Notes: a model not told the origin generated them from the letters alone. 64,000 nt of DNA from Amycolatopsis sp. 2-15 (GCF_030285625.1 NZ_CP127294.1:4870501-4934500); one strand, 5' to 3'; counted from the stretch's first letter, positions 8,401 through 17,962 are shown. Numbers and translations are program-made.

Positions 8401-9696
8401 ATGACGGAAACCGAGGGGGAGACGCCGACGCGTCGCGCAACGCAGGTGCGTGTGGTGTCGGCATCGTCGTGTGCCGCGGCCGTCCCGATTCAGCCTGCGG
8501 CCGCTCGCGCTGCCGTCACTGCTGTAGAGCCAGGGAGCAAGCGAGGCTGGGCGGCAGTCGCCGCCATTGCACTTGGTGCGTTCATCGTCGTGATGACGGA
8601 GACGATGCCGGTGGGTCTGCTGCCGCGGATCGCAGATGGATTACATGTTTCGCTGGGCCTTGCGGGGTTGATGGTGCTCGTGCCGGGTTTCAGTGCCGCT
8701 TTGTCGGCGCCGCTGTTCTTCCTCAGCTCCAGCCGATTTGACCGGCGCTCGGTCATCCTCGTCCTGGGTTTGACGGTGCTGGTGTCGAACGCGATCGTCG
8801 CGGTGGCGCCGAACTTCGTCGTGGTGCTGATCGCCCGCATGTTCTTTGGCGCCACCCTCGGAGCTTTCTGGACTGTGGTCTCACCGGTCGGCCCCAAGCT
8901 GGTGGGCCCCGCTGGCGGCACTCGCGCCATCACCATCATCGCGGCGGGTATTTCGGGTGGGACAGTGGTGGGGCTGCCGGCGGGACAGTTCCTCGGCAAC
9001 CTCGTGGGCTGGCGTCTCACTTTCGCCACCGCTGCGGCGGCGACACTGCTTGTCGTGATCGCGCAGACGCTCGTGCTGCCGGGTATTCCGCCGGACGGGC
9101 GTACGCATCTGCGTGATCTCGTGGGAGTCGTGACACGGCGGGCGGCACAGCTGGGAATGGCGGCGGGCGCATTGGTGTTCATCGGACAGTTCACCGCGTG
9201 GACGTACATCACCCCGTTCCTGATGGACCACACCCATCTGTCCAGCGGCGTGATCTCCCTGCTGTACGTCATCTACGGCATCGGCGGCATCGTTGGCTCG
9301 CTCATCGCCGGATCACTGTTCAAGCGCAATGTGATCGGAAGCTTCGCCGGGGCTGCGGTGGTGGTGGCCGCATTGGTCATCGGGCTTGCGAGCACGGGCA
9401 CCTTACCCTGGCTGGCTGGGCTGTTGTTCGTGCTGTGGGGCTCATTCTGGGGAATCGTGAACCCGGGCACGCTGGTCTGGATACTCGATGCGGCGGCGGA
9501 AACTCCGGAGGCGGCGTCGGCAGTCAATGTGACGAACCTTCAGATAGCCCTGGCGGCAGGGTCTGGTCTCGGCGCGGTTCTGGTTACGTCGGCGAGCTTG
9601 CCGACAGTGTTCCTCACGGCCGGCTTCATCATCCTGGCCGCCGCTGTCCTCGCGGCGACGGCGACGCGGTTCGTGACGCTCGCCCGCAGGGAATGA
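8401..9696 (+). CDS. MFS transporter, DHA1 (drug/sugar efflux) type
   Basis: 431 residues with about twelve hydrophobic segments beginning near residue 45. It shows TETMPVGLLPRI, a typical opening of the Cmx/arabinose-efflux group, and RSVILVLGLTVLVSNAIVAV following the first cytoplasmic loop SSSRFDRR. The likely role is proton-driven export of a small molecule. The first ~40 residues are not part of the transporter fold. They are encoded by DNA homologous to the small gene at 997-1206, reading MTETEGETPTRRA and then shifting frame, so the gene seems to have captured a foreign 5' end with its ribosome-binding site (GGGGAG). A start nearer residue 40 would give a normal-length protein. Confidence 0.88.
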   Translation: MTETEGETPTRRATQVRVVSASSCAAAVPIQPAAARAAVTAVEPGSKRGWAAVAAIALGAFIVVMTETMPVGLLPRIADGLHVSLGLAGLMVLVPGFSAALSAPLFFLSSSRFDRRSVILVLGLTVLVSNAIVAVAPNFVVVLIARMFFGATLGAFWTVVSPVGPKLVGPAGGTRAITIIAAGISGGTVVGLPAGQFLGNLVGWRLTFATAAAATLLVVIAQTLVLPGIPPDGRTHLRDLVGVVTRRAAQLGMAAGALVFIGQFTAWTYITPFLMDHTHLSSGVISLLYVIYGIGGIVGSLIAGSLFKRNVIGSFAGAAVVVAALVIGLASTGTLPWLAGLLFVLWGSFWGIVNPGTLVWILDAAAETPEAASAVNVTNLQIALAAGSGLGAVLVTSASLPTVFLTAGFIILAAAVLAATATRFVTLARRE

Positions 9697-9811
9697 GGAC
9701 CTCAGGGCGAGGCCGGGGAATGGTCGGCGCCGGTGTGTCGGCGCCGGTCGGCGGTAAGAGCCGACCATCGGCTGACGCCGACAAGAAGACCAGCGCAGAG
9801 GAGAGAGGTGT

Positions 9812-9976
9812 ATGGCGGCATCGAGCACGCGATTGCACTCCGCCGGCAAGGCTTTGCTCGCAAAAAGTGCAGCGGGTCTCCGTCGACACCCACTGCTGCC
9901 GCGGTGGAAGGTGGAGACCTCCCAGCTGTTCTCCTGGTCGAACACTCCGACCACAGCGTTGCGTTGGGCGCTGTGA
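9812..9976 (+). CDS. Small ORF coupled to the CGNR regulator (54 aa)
   Basis: ATG 9812 follows a strong AGAGGAGAGAGG. The 54-residue product starts MAASSTRLHSAGKALLAKSA and is basic; no family is recognised. Its TGA overlaps the GTG of the CGNR gene as GTGA, so the two would be translationally coupled. Alternatively it is the former N-terminus of the regulator, now separated by a frameshift. Confidence 0.4.
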   Translation: MAASSTRLHSAGKALLAKSAAGLRRHPLLPRWKVETSQLFSWSNTPTTALRWAL

Positions 9977-10608
9977 CGCGCCGCGAACGGGTCGCCGGCC
10001 AGGAACCGCCAATCGACTTGATGAACACCGTGTGGGGGAGCGGCAAGGGTATCGACGATGCTCTCGCCACCGCGGACGGTGCACTCGAGTGGATCCGGGA
10101 GATCGTTCCCCGTCTTGAACAACGTCCGAGGTCGCTCGACCACTGGTTGCCTTGTGCAAGCCCGTTGAGCGTGAAGGAGACGGCGTTCGACCTGCGTCGG
10201 CTTCGCGATGCGCTGAGACGGCTCGCTGCCGATGCAACAGCGGACGAGCGTCCGGCCGGGGTGGTGTCCGACTTGCCTGGCCGCCAGGCCGCGGTGAACC
10301 TGCTCAACAACACCGCAGCCCGTGCGGCCGCGTCGTCTGCACTGGTGTGGCCCGGTGCGGGCGTGCCGAGGATCGCGCTCCAGGGCGACCTGCCCGGCGG
10401 CATCGCGGTGAGTTCGCTCGTGGCGCTCCAAGCCGTGCGGCTTTTCGGCGGCGAAGAGCGGAAGCGCCTACGGGCATGCCTCGCACCGAGCTGTGCGAAC
10501 TACTACCTGTCCGGCCACGGACGGCGAAGGTGGTGCTCGCAGGCTTGTGGAAACAGGGCGCGCGTCGCGCGGTTCAACAACAAGCAGTCGTCGAACGTGA
10601 TCGGCTGA
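9973..10608 (+). CDS. CGNR zinc-finger transcriptional regulator
   Basis: 211 residues from GTG 9973. The N-terminal ABATE-like domain starts EPPIDLMNTVW and contains ATADGALEWI. The C-terminal zinc ribbon reads CLAPSCANYYL, then WCSQACGNRARVARF, giving a C-x4-C...C-x3-C metal site and the name-giving CGNR motif. Members are stress-responsive, presumably DNA-binding, regulators in actinomycetes. The longer frame back to 9733 lacks a ribosome-binding site and homology, whereas GTG 9973 overlaps the previous stop. It lies 276 bp after the MFS exporter and may control it, and it precedes thioredoxin. Confidence 0.85.
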   Translation: MTRRERVAGQEPPIDLMNTVWGSGKGIDDALATADGALEWIREIVPRLEQRPRSLDHWLPCASPLSVKETAFDLRRLRDALRRLAADATADERPAGVVSDLPGRQAAVNLLNNTAARAAASSALVWPGAGVPRIALQGDLPGGIAVSSLVALQAVRLFGGEERKRLRACLAPSCANYYLSGHGRRRWCSQACGNRARVARFNNKQSSNVIG

Positions 10609-10710
10609 TCGGCGCGGGTCCGCGACATCGGAACGTCTCGGAACCGCTCTCGGCGGCTACTCCGCCGGCAACCACTTACCCTCCGATACCGACCACCCGA
10701 AGGAGAAACC

Positions 10711-11037
10711 ATGGGCAACAACACCGTCAAGGTGACCGACAAGTCGTTCGTGGACGACGTCCTGACCAGCGAGAAGCCGGTCCTGGTCGACTTCTGGGCG
10801 ACCTGGTGCGGCCCTTGTAAGATGGTCGCTCCGGTACTCGAGGAGATCGCGGCCGAGAACGGCGAGAAGCTGACCGTCGCGAAGCTCGACATCGACGAGA
10901 ACCCGAACACGGCGCGTGACTACCAGGTGATGTCCATCCCGACCCTGATCCTGTTCCAGGGTGGCAAGCCGGTGAAGCAGATCGTCGGCGCGAAGCCGAA
11001 GGCGGCTCTGCTGGCCGACCTGAAGGACATCCTCTGA
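10711..11037 (+). CDS. trxA: Thioredoxin
   Basis: 108 residues, normal length for the family. WCGPC with Cys33/Cys36 is the redox centre, IPTLILF holds the cis-Pro loop, and [12 protein letters not shown] is the last helix. It reduces protein disulfides in the cytoplasm with electrons from thioredoxin reductase, which is not in this window. AAGGAG sits at good distance before ATG 10711. The gene stands alone between the CGNR regulator and ctaD, with a GGACT-type box following it. Confidence 0.97.
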   Translation: MGNNTVKVTDKSFVDDVLTSEKPVLVDFWATWCGPCKMVAPVLEEIAAENGEKLTVAKLDIDENPNTARDYQVMSIPTLILFQGGKPVKQIVGAKPKAALLADLKDIL

Positions 11038-11098
11038 TCGAGCCCGCGCCCTGCTGCCGAGAACCCGGGCCTACGTGAGTCGCCTCACCGACTTGATT

Positions 11099-11114
11099 AG
11101 GACTATCTAGTCCA
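11099..11114. promoter_or_regulatory. GGACT box 1 upstream of ctaD
   Basis: AGGACTATCTAGTCCA, an exact GGACT-N4-AGTCC palindrome. TCTAGT could be a -10 element for rightward transcription toward ctaD, 200 bp away. ATG 11118 lies six bases after it but opens only a 7-codon ORF. Confidence 0.75.
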
Positions 11115-11313
11115 CGTATGGTCACGCCGAGGTCGTGGTGACCCCGGCGACGAAGCAGGTCCGCCTGAGTGGAGCCGGGGCTCACGGACCGCCCGGATTC
11201 GACAAAGGCGAGCTCTGCCGGGAGATCCGGTGGTGCGGGTGCCGTCGAACGGTGCCCGACCCCGGGCCCAGGATCGAAAAGCCAGCCAGTGCAGCAATCA
11301 GCCGGAGGACACC

Positions 11314-13086
11314 ATGAGGACCGTTGCGCCCAGGTCGATCGCGACGCGGCCGTATCCCGCGCGCGTTGCCCCGAAGGGCACGGCGTTGCTTCGGTTGATG
11401 CGGACGACGGACCACAAGCAGATCGGCGTGATGTACCTGGTCACGGCGTTCGCCTTCTTCATGGCCGGCGGGGCGATGGCGATGCTGATCCGCACGGAGC
11501 TGGCTCGACCCGGGCTCCAGTTCTTGTCGCAGGAGCAGTACAACCAGCTGTTCACGATGCACGGCACGATCATGCTGCTGATGTATGCGACCCCTGTGCT
11601 GTTCGGGTTCGCGAACTTCGTGCTGCCGCTGCAGATCGGTTCGCCCGACGTGGCGTTCCCGCGGCTCAACGCGTTCTCGTACTGGCTCTACCTCTTCGGC
11701 AGCCTGATCGTCGTCTCCGGCTTCCTGACACCGGGTGGTGCGGCTGAGTTCGGCTGGACCGCCTACACGCCGCTGTCGGAGGCCGTCCACACTCCAGGCC
11801 CTGGCACGGACATGTGGATCTGCGGCCTCATCGTGTCCGGTCTGGGCACGATCCTCGGCGCGGTCAACATGATCACCACCGTGGTCTGCCTCCGCGCGCC
11901 GGGCATGACGATGTACCGGATGCCCATCTTCACCTGGAACATCCTCGTCACCAGCATTCTGATCCTCATCGCCTTCCCGATCCTCACCGCCGCGCTCTTC
12001 GGCCTGGAGGCAGACCGTCGGTTGGGCGCGCACGTGTTCGACCCGGCCAACGGCGGGGTGATCCTCTGGCAACACCTGTTCTGGTTCTTCGGTCACCCAG
12101 AGGTGTACATCATCGCGCTGCCGTTCTTCGGGATCGTGTCGGAGATCTTCCCGGTCTTCAGCCGCAAGCCCCTCTACGGTTACAAGGGGCTGATCTTCGC
12201 GACCCTGGCCATCGCTGCGCTCAGTGTCTCCGTGTGGGCACACCACCTCTATGCCACCGGCGCCGTGCTACTGCCGTTCTTCTCCTTCATGACCTTCCTG
12301 ATCGCGGTCCCGACCGGCGTGAAGTTCTTCAACTGGATCGGCACGATGTGGAAGGGCCAGCTGTCCTTCGAGACGCCGATGATCTTCTCGATGGGCTTCA
12401 TCGTCACGTTCCTCCTCGGTGGCCTGACCGGCATCCTGCTGGCCGCCCCGGCCATCGACTTCCACGTGTCGGACAGCTACTTCGTGGTGGCGCACTTCCA
12501 CTACGTCCTCTACGGCACCATCGCCTTCGCGACCTTCGCCGGGATCTACTTCTGGTTCCCGAAGATCACCGGCCGGATGATGGACGAGAAGCTCGGCAAG
12601 TGGCACTTCTGGACCACGTTCATCGGCTTCCACGGCACGTTCCTGGTCCAGCACTGGCTCGGCGCCGAGGGCATGCCCCGCCGCTACGCCGACTACCTCT
12701 CTTCGGACGGGTTCACCACGCTCAACACGATCTCCACGATCGGCGCGTACATCCTCGGCGCGTCCACGCTGCCGTTCATCTGGAACGTGTTCAAGAGCTA
12801 CCGCTACGGCGAGATCGTCACGGTCGACGACCCGTGGGGCTACGGCAACTCCCTCGAATGGGCCACGTCCTGCCCGCCGCCGCGGCACAACTTCACCGAA
12901 CTGCCCCGGATCCGCTCCGAGCGCCCCGCCTTCGAGCTGCACTACCCGCACATGATCGAGCGCCTGCACGCCGAAGGCGAGATCGGCTTCTTCGGCAAGC
13001 CCCGCCACGGCGCGGCGCCCTCGCAGAAGCTGGTCGACGCGACCATGCCGGGTGACCACAGCAAGGACAACTCGGGCGAGCAATAG
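11314..13086 (+). CDS. ctaD: Cytochrome c oxidase subunit I (aa3 type)
   Basis: 590 residues with about twelve membrane helices. Signature motifs are [12 protein letters not shown] for a low-spin heme ligand, [11 protein letters not shown] (CuB His with the His-Tyr cross-link), SVWAHHLY (CuB His pair) and VVAHFHYVL (heme ligands). It is the catalytic core of the terminal oxidase that reduces O2 and pumps protons. GGAGG lies five bases before ATG 11314; longer GTG starts lack support. No other oxidase subunit is near, although lone ctaD genes are common in actinomycetes. Box 1 upstream may place it under the window's palindrome regulator. Confidence 0.96.
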   Translation: MRTVAPRSIATRPYPARVAPKGTALLRLMRTTDHKQIGVMYLVTAFAFFMAGGAMAMLIRTELARPGLQFLSQEQYNQLFTMHGTIMLLMYATPVLFGFANFVLPLQIGSPDVAFPRLNAFSYWLYLFGSLIVVSGFLTPGGAAEFGWTAYTPLSEAVHTPGPGTDMWICGLIVSGLGTILGAVNMITTVVCLRAPGMTMYRMPIFTWNILVTSILILIAFPILTAALFGLEADRRLGAHVFDPANGGVILWQHLFWFFGHPEVYIIALPFFGIVSEIFPVFSRKPLYGYKGLIFATLAIAALSVSVWAHHLYATGAVLLPFFSFMTFLIAVPTGVKFFNWIGTMWKGQLSFETPMIFSMGFIVTFLLGGLTGILLAAPAIDFHVSDSYFVVAHFHYVLYGTIAFATFAGIYFWFPKITGRMMDEKLGKWHFWTTFIGFHGTFLVQHWLGAEGMPRRYADYLSSDGFTTLNTISTIGAYILGASTLPFIWNVFKSYRYGEIVTVDDPWGYGNSLEWATSCPPPRHNFTELPRIRSERPAFELHYPHMIERLHAEGEIGFFGKPRHGAAPSQKLVDATMPGDHSKDNSGEQ

Positions 13087-13132
13087 TCGTGCCCGGTGAG
13101 GCGGTCCACTTTGGTCTTCCGCTACCCGCGAC

Positions 13133-13759
13133 TCACGCCTGGAAGGTACGGATGTAGTCGATGGCCATGTCGAGCGCGATGCGCATCGGCTTGATGTCGT
13201 GCCCCGTCTGCGCGAGCAGGTACCCGCCTTCGAGGGCGCCCATCAAGCCGATGGCGAGCCGTTCGGGGTCGGCGTCACGGCGCAGTTTGCCCGTGTCACG
13301 CATCCGCCGCAGACCGTCGGCGATCAGGCCGAGCCAGGTTTCGAAGTGGCCGGCCAGGGCAGAGCGTGCCCGTTCGTTCTGGTCCGAAAGCTCGCTCGCG
13401 AGGGAGCCGAGCTGGCATCCGTAAGCCCCGTTGCGGAGAGCGTTCCGCTGGATGATCGCATCACGCCAGCGCTCGAGCCCGCGGATCGAGTTCAGCCGGC
13501 GCAGCTGTTCCCCCTGCGAGGCCAGCAGGTCTTCGGCCTGGTATTCGATCACGTCTTGGACGAGCGCGTCCTTGTCAGCGTAGTGATGGTAGAGCTGTGA
13601 CTTGCTGGTGCCGCTTGCCGCGCGGACATCGTCGAGCGTGGTGGCGGCCACCCCTTTGACCGTCATCAGGTCCACAGCAGCATGCAGGATTCGGGCCCGG
13701 GTCGCTTCACCGCGCGCCGTCAGCCGGACGGGCTTCTCTGTGCTCTCCGGTTCCACCAC
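13133..13759 (-). CDS. TetR-family regulator, LmrA/QdoR-like (copy A)
   Basis: 208 residues. The N-terminal helix-turn-helix reads TLDDVRAASGTSKSQLYHHY (about 43-62); the C-terminal ligand domain has GCQLGSLASEL, then ALEGGYLLAQT, the pattern of the LmrA/YxaF subfamily. It is nearly identical to the protein at 52479-53105 and more distantly related to 34371-34988. Tandem GTG codons (13759, 13756) are eight bases after a GATAAT -10 box, so the mRNA is probably leaderless; unlike copy B, no ATG occurs nearby. It is convergent with ctaD. It is a candidate reader of the GGACT boxes; ligand unknown. Confidence 0.92.
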   Translation of the reverse strand: MVEPESTEKPVRLTARGEATRARILHAAVDLMTVKGVAATTLDDVRAASGTSKSQLYHHYADKDALVQDVIEYQAEDLLASQGEQLRRLNSIRGLERWRDAIIQRNALRNGAYGCQLGSLASELSDQNERARSALAGHFETWLGLIADGLRRMRDTGKLRRDADPERLAIGLMGALEGGYLLAQTGHDIKPMRIALDMAIDYIRTFQA

Positions 13760-13845
13760 CGCGACAGATTATCGTACCTGCGTGCGCGGAGGTGTCACGC
13801 GATGCGACGCGGCCGGCCGAGCCCAGGTCGGCCATCCCGTGACCA

Positions 13846-14490
13846 TCATCCGCGTCCCAGTGCGATCGACACTCGGCGCGCCAGCTCAGGGACGACCTCG
13901 GCGGTGAACCAGGAGTTTTTCACGTGCCACCGGTAATTCAGTGGAGACGGGTGCACCAGCGGGAACTCGGCAGGGAGGTAGTCGCAGTAGGACCGCACGG
14001 TCTGGGTGAGGGTGGCCTCGGATCGGCCCTTGAGGTAGTACCGCTGGGCGTGCGCGCCGATGAGCACCCGGAGAGTGATGTGCGGCATCCTCGACAAGAT
14101 CTGCGGATGCCACCGTGGCGCGAATTCTTTGCGCGGAGGCAAGTCGCCCGTCTTGCCTTTGCCGGGGAAGTAGAAATCCATCGGCACGATGGCGAACAGC
14201 GAAGGGTCGTAGAATTCCTCGTCGCGGACGCCGAGCCAAGAGCGCAGCCGGACGCCGCTGGCGTCGTCCCACGGAATGCCGCTCTCCTGGGCTCGCCGGC
14301 CCGGCGCCTGGCCGATGATCGCGATCCGTGAGGCCGGGGAACCGGCCCACACGGGACGGTAGCCGAGGTCGCGTGCCCACGCGTTGGACGGGTCGGACGT
14401 CAACTCGTCCACGACCGCACACAAGTCGTCGATCAACCGCACTCCAGGTTCGTTGCCGGGAAGGCCGGGCCGCCGGCTTTCGGGGACCAC
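13846..14490 (-). CDS. Uracil-DNA glycosylase family protein
   Basis: About 214 residues. IAIIGQAPGRRAQESGIPWDD is the water-activating/uracil loop of the UDG superfamily; SLFAIVPMDFYFPGKG and HPSPLNYRW (the late minor-groove loop with His) complete the fold. It should remove uracil or a related damaged base in repair. No Cys cluster of the 4Fe-4S type is seen. GTG 14490 is 11 bases after a CATAGT element formed by box 2, fitting a short-leader transcript; GTG 14441 is another possible start. It follows nhaA on the same strand. Confidence 0.85.
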   Translation of the reverse strand: MVPESRRPGLPGNEPGVRLIDDLCAVVDELTSDPSNAWARDLGYRPVWAGSPASRIAIIGQAPGRRAQESGIPWDDASGVRLRSWLGVRDEEFYDPSLFAIVPMDFYFPGKGKTGDLPPRKEFAPRWHPQILSRMPHITLRVLIGAHAQRYYLKGRSEATLTQTVRSYCDYLPAEFPLVHPSPLNYRWHVKNSWFTAEVVPELARRVSIALGRG

Positions 14491-14498
14491 AGTCTAGA

Positions 14499-14514
14499 TG
14501 GACTATGTGGTCCA
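14499..14514. promoter_or_regulatory. GGACT box 2 upstream of the uracil-DNA glycosylase gene
   Basis: TGGACTATGTGGTCCA, one mismatch from the palindrome. Read on the minus strand it contains CATAGT, a plausible -10 box, 11 bases before the GTG start. It lies between the nhaA stop and this gene. Confidence 0.7.
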
Positions 14515-14551
14515 ACAAGCTGGGGGTCGACGGCACCGAGATGCCTTCGTC

Positions 14552-15964
14552 TCAGGCCAAGCTCGGGTCCCGCCACGGGCCTTCGGGCAGCTCCGGGAGT
14601 GAGAACCGCTCGTCGAAGGAGCACAGGGGGAGACGTTCGCCGAGGAAACGCAACACGACGGACCCGAGGATCGCCGAACAGAGTGATCCTGCGAGAACCC
14701 CCACCTTGGCCTGCTGCTGGAGGCCGGGGTCGGCGAACGCGAGATCGGTGATGAACAACGCGATCGTGAAACCGATGCCGGCCAGCATGGCTCCGCCGAT
14801 GAGGTGGCTGTAGCGGACGCGGCCGGGCAGAGTGCCGATTCCGGTCTGCAGCGCGATTCCGGCTCCGAGCGAGATGCCCAAGGTGTTGCCCGCGATCAGG
14901 CCGACCGCGACACCGAGGGTCACGGTGGAGGTCGACGCTGCCCGCAGCGCGCTGCCGTCGAGCTGCACGCCGGCGTTCGCCAGGCCGAAGGCGGGGATGA
15001 TGACGAACGCGCTCATCGGGTGCAGAATTCCCTGCAGTCGCTCGTTCGCCGACAGTGTCGCCTTCATCGCGGTGGTGGCGAGTCGCACGCGCACGGTGTC
15101 CGCGCGCTCGATCACAGCGCGCCCGTAGAGGCGGAGTCGCTCGCGGGCGTGACTGTCGACCTCGCCGGCCGGCACGATCAAGCCGATGAGTACACCGGCG
15201 AGCGTCGGGTGGACCCCGGACGCGTCGACGGCCGCCCACAACCCGGCGCCGACCAAGAGGTACGGCGCCAATCGCCACACTCCCAGCCTCCGCAGGCCCA
15301 ACAGCACGAGAACCAGTGCCGCCGCCACCGCGATCGCCACCACGGAAACGTGGTGTGTGTAGAACACCGCCATCACCGTGATCGCGCCGATGTCGTCGCC
15401 GATCGCGAGGGTGAGCAAGAAGAGCCGCAATTGATCAGGGCAGCGGGGGCCGAACAGAGCCAGCACGCCGATCAGGAAGGCGGTGTCACTCGACATCGGA
15501 ATGCCCCAGCCTGCTGCGGCCGCGCCGGAACTGTTGAACACGAAGTAGAGGACCGCGGGCAACGCCAGGCCGCCGAGCGCACCGCAGGCCGGGACTATGA
15601 TCGAGCGCACGTCGTGCAGCTCACCGACGGACACCTCGCGGCTGATCTCCAGCCCCACCACCGTGAAGAACACGACCATGGCGACGTCGTTCACCCACTC
15701 ACGAAGGTCCAGTGAGAAGTGCGCGCCGCCGGCTTCCACGCCTGCGTGCAAGCCCCAGAACGCGTCGTAGTCCGCGCCCGCGACGTTCGCCCACACCAGC
15801 GCGGCCACCGTGGCGGCGAGGAGCAGGACAGCGCTGCCGGCTTCGGTGAGCAGGAACCGGCGGAAGCCGGCGGTCACGTACGGCAGCGGCATGCTCACCT
15901 GACGGGTCGTCGACGGCAGGTGGGGGAGGAGTCCGTCGTTGAATCGGCTCGAGTCGGCCTTCAC
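14552..15964 (-). CDS. nhaA: Na+/H+ antiporter NhaA
   Basis: 470 residues with about twelve membrane segments. Diagnostic are VVFFTVVGLEISREV near the N-terminus, the ion-binding Asp pair in AIGDDIGAI, and ANAGVQLDG. It exchanges cytoplasmic Na+ for external protons. GTG 15964 lies six bases after CATACT, so it is probably leaderless; longer starts add a non-homologous tail. It diverges from a DsbA-like gene 131 bp away; in several actinomycetes NhaA is fused at its C-terminus to such a domain, so the pairing may be functional. Confidence 0.94.
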   Translation of the reverse strand: MKADSSRFNDGLLPHLPSTTRQVSMPLPYVTAGFRRFLLTEAGSAVLLLAATVAALVWANVAGADYDAFWGLHAGVEAGGAHFSLDLREWVNDVAMVVFFTVVGLEISREVSVGELHDVRSIIVPACGALGGLALPAVLYFVFNSSGAAAAGWGIPMSSDTAFLIGVLALFGPRCPDQLRLFLLTLAIGDDIGAITVMAVFYTHHVSVVAIAVAAALVLVLLGLRRLGVWRLAPYLLVGAGLWAAVDASGVHPTLAGVLIGLIVPAGEVDSHARERLRLYGRAVIERADTVRVRLATTAMKATLSANERLQGILHPMSAFVIIPAFGLANAGVQLDGSALRAASTSTVTLGVAVGLIAGNTLGISLGAGIALQTGIGTLPGRVRYSHLIGGAMLAGIGFTIALFITDLAFADPGLQQQAKVGVLAGSLCSAILGSVVLRFLGERLPLCSFDERFSLPELPEGPWRDPSLA

Positions 15965-16095
15965 GGCCCGAGTATGCCTGACGTGCAGTCGATCCGGTTG
16001 TGTACGGTCCATCAGATCGGGCGTTGGCCTGGAGACAGCCATGGTTCGCAGTGCCGCTGTCCGGAGTGGACCGTTCTGTGACGGAGGGATCGCGG

Positions 16096-16599
16096 GTGAC
16101 GACGCGCAGTGAGTTCAATCTGGACCGGCACGTGTACGGCGATCCATCGGCTTCGGTGACGGTGGTGGAATACGGGGATTTCGAGTGCCCGTACTGTGCT
16201 GCGGCGGCACCCGAGCTGCGCAGGTTGATCGACAGCTCGGCTGGCACGATCCGCCTGGTGTTCCGTCATTTTCCGATCTTCACGATCCACCCGTACGCAC
16301 TCACTGCGGCTCTTGCCGCCGAGGCATCGGGTGAGCTGTTCTGGGAGATGCACGACTTGCTGCTGACCCACCAGAGCGAGCTGACGGATGTCCACCTGCA
16401 GGCATACGCGGCTCGCATCGGCGCCCGCGACGTCACCGGTGAGGTCGCGCAGCGGTTCCGTCCCGCCGTCGTGGCCGACTACACCTCCGGTGCCGAGTTG
16501 GCTGTCCGAGGCACGCCGACGTTGTTCATCGACGGACGTGCGTACCGAGGCCGAGTCAGCTACCAGGCGCTCCGATCGGCTGTGCGGCCGAACTCCTGA
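16096..16599 (+). CDS. DsbA-family thiol-disulfide oxidoreductase
   Basis: 167 residues, one thioredoxin-fold domain with helical insert. EYGDFECPYCAAA gives the CPYC active site at Cys31/Cys34 and RGTPTLFIDG the cis-Pro loop. No signal peptide is seen, so it probably acts in the cytoplasm. GGAGGG lies seven bases before GTG 16096; an upstream GTG in frame (16081) is less well placed. It is divergent from nhaA. The same fold is fused to NhaA in relatives, suggesting linked roles in ion or redox stress. Confidence 0.9.
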   Translation: MTTRSEFNLDRHVYGDPSASVTVVEYGDFECPYCAAAAPELRRLIDSSAGTIRLVFRHFPIFTIHPYALTAALAAEASGELFWEMHDLLLTHQSELTDVHLQAYAARIGARDVTGEVAQRFRPAVVADYTSGAELAVRGTPTLFIDGRAYRGRVSYQALRSAVRPNS

Positions 16600-16877
16600 C
16601 CCGGCGCCTCAGCCGCGGCGTTCGCCGTGGGCGTCCGGCGGAGTTCACCTCCCAGGAGTGGACCGTCCGGTTCCATACCGGGCTTGATCGCCCCCCGTGA
16701 TCGACAACACGATCACTGTCGTCGCTGAGATGTCGTTCGGGTGAACAGCGAGAAACCGGTTTCAATTTTCGCAGTTCTATGCGGCATCCCGACCTCCAGG
16801 TGACACACATCGGACGGTCCCGACGGGCGGCGGCCTGGACAAAGGCGGCGAGCCTGACGCTTGCTCCCCTTCCTGAC

Positions 16878-16893
16878 TGGACTAAATAGTTCT
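16878..16893. promoter_or_regulatory. GGACT box 3
   Basis: TGGACTAAATAGTTCT, one mismatch from the GGACT-N4-AGTCC core. AATAGT would serve as the -10 for the rightward gene at 16995. An in-frame GTG (16899) follows eight bases after it. Confidence 0.6.
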
Positions 16894-16994
16894 CTTTGGT
16901 GCATGATGAGCGGACCGGAGGACGGAGCTGGTCGGGTGCTCAACGCTGCCGAATGTGCGGACTTCGTCGTAAAAATGCGAAAGGTACAGCTACG

Positions 16995-17504
16995 GTGAGT
17001 GAGCAGCTGGGCTTCATGCCGGGGTCGTCGGTTGCCGGCCTTCCGCTGAGGCTGTCCTCCGCCACCATCACAGGTGACGGCAGCCGATCCCGCGACCACG
17101 CGTCCGACGGCCTGGTGCGGTTGGAGCTCTCGATCAGTGCGCACGTGCTGGGCGAGATCGAAGTCATGCTCGCCACGACCCACGGGCGTGGGGAACGCGC
17201 TGCCAACTGTGCGGCGGAATACTCGGCGGCGCAGGGGCGCGAGCTCCGCATCAACGCCATCCTGCTGAGTTCGATGCCGGACATCCTTCACCTCGCCGGC
17301 CGCGGTGGCGGCACGCACCACAATGGAGCCGACGCGCAGTCGTACACGCTGACGTTGACCTTCTCCGATGGGCGCACAGCCGAGAGCTCGTGGAGCACGA
17401 CGTTCGACGTTCCGCGTTCGCCACTCGCAGACTCCACCTGGCGCCTGACCGTGCCGTTCAGTCACGCCTTGACGCCGTCCACGCTCCCTCGTCACGTGTC
17501 GTGA
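16995..17504 (+). CDS. Hypothetical protein, beta-rich
   Basis: 169 residues from GTG 16995, with AAAGG upstream. Third-position GC becomes high only from here on, so the earlier in-frame GTG 16899 is less likely even though it follows box 3 at a leaderless distance. Recognisable stretches are HVLGEIEVMLATTHGRGE and SYTLTLTFSDGRTAESSWST, suggesting alternating beta strands. No family, signal peptide or membrane helix was recognised. It is followed on the same strand by two acetyltransferases. Function unknown. Confidence 0.6.
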   Translation: MSEQLGFMPGSSVAGLPLRLSSATITGDGSRSRDHASDGLVRLELSISAHVLGEIEVMLATTHGRGERAANCAAEYSAAQGRELRINAILLSSMPDILHLAGRGGGTHHNGADAQSYTLTLTFSDGRTAESSWSTTFDVPRSPLADSTWRLTVPFSHALTPSTLPRHVS

Positions 17505-17620
17505 CACCCTCCGCGCGTCGCACCTCATCGGGCCGCGTCTCGGTCTGACGCCGCGGAAACGGTCTTCATGCACCGAGGGTGCAGGCCGTGCTGCTCGAGA
17601 AAATCATCAGGAGAAATGAA

Positions 17621-17962
17621 GTGAGTTCTGAGATGGATGTACAGCGCAACGTCGACAGCGGATCGTATGAGGCCGTGGTTGACGGGCAGGTCGTCGGCAT
17701 GATCGTCTACCACGCCCCGCGCGGTGATCGGCGAGTGACGTTCAGCCACACGATCGTCGATCCCGGACATCGTGGTCAAGGTGTCGCGACGCGGCTGGTG
17801 AAGCACGCTTTGGATGATCTGCGAGCCCGAGATCTGAAACTCACGAATTATTGCACCTTCGTGGCCGACTACATTGCCGACCACCCCGAATACAAAGAGC
17901 TTGTCGACAGCCGCTTCCCCGGCCGGGCGGCTGTGCCGGATCGCGTGCCACGCGACCGCTGA
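17621..17962 (+). CDS. GNAT-like N-acetyltransferase, YidJ/NATD1 type
   Basis: 113 residues. RVTFSHTIVDPGHRGQGVATRLVKHALDDL is the short GNAT core: beta-4, then the acetyl-CoA pyrophosphate loop (GHRGQGVA), then a helix. ADHPEY near the C-terminus is typical of the small NATD1 proteins. The acceptor is unknown. AGGAG lies seven bases before GTG 17621, which I prefer over the TTG/ATG options further upstream. Same direction as the next GNAT and the aldo/keto reductase. Confidence 0.88.
   Translation: MSSEMDVQRNVDSGSYEAVVDGQVVGMIVYHAPRGDRRVTFSHTIVDPGHRGQGVATRLVKHALDDLRARDLKLTNYCTFVADYIADHPEYKELVDSRFPGRAAVPDRVPRDR

Noticed and set aside
16899-16994. Leaderless GTG 16899 as start of the hypothetical protein
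   Set aside because: The added 32 codons have near-random third positions, while GC3 rises sharply at GTG 16995.
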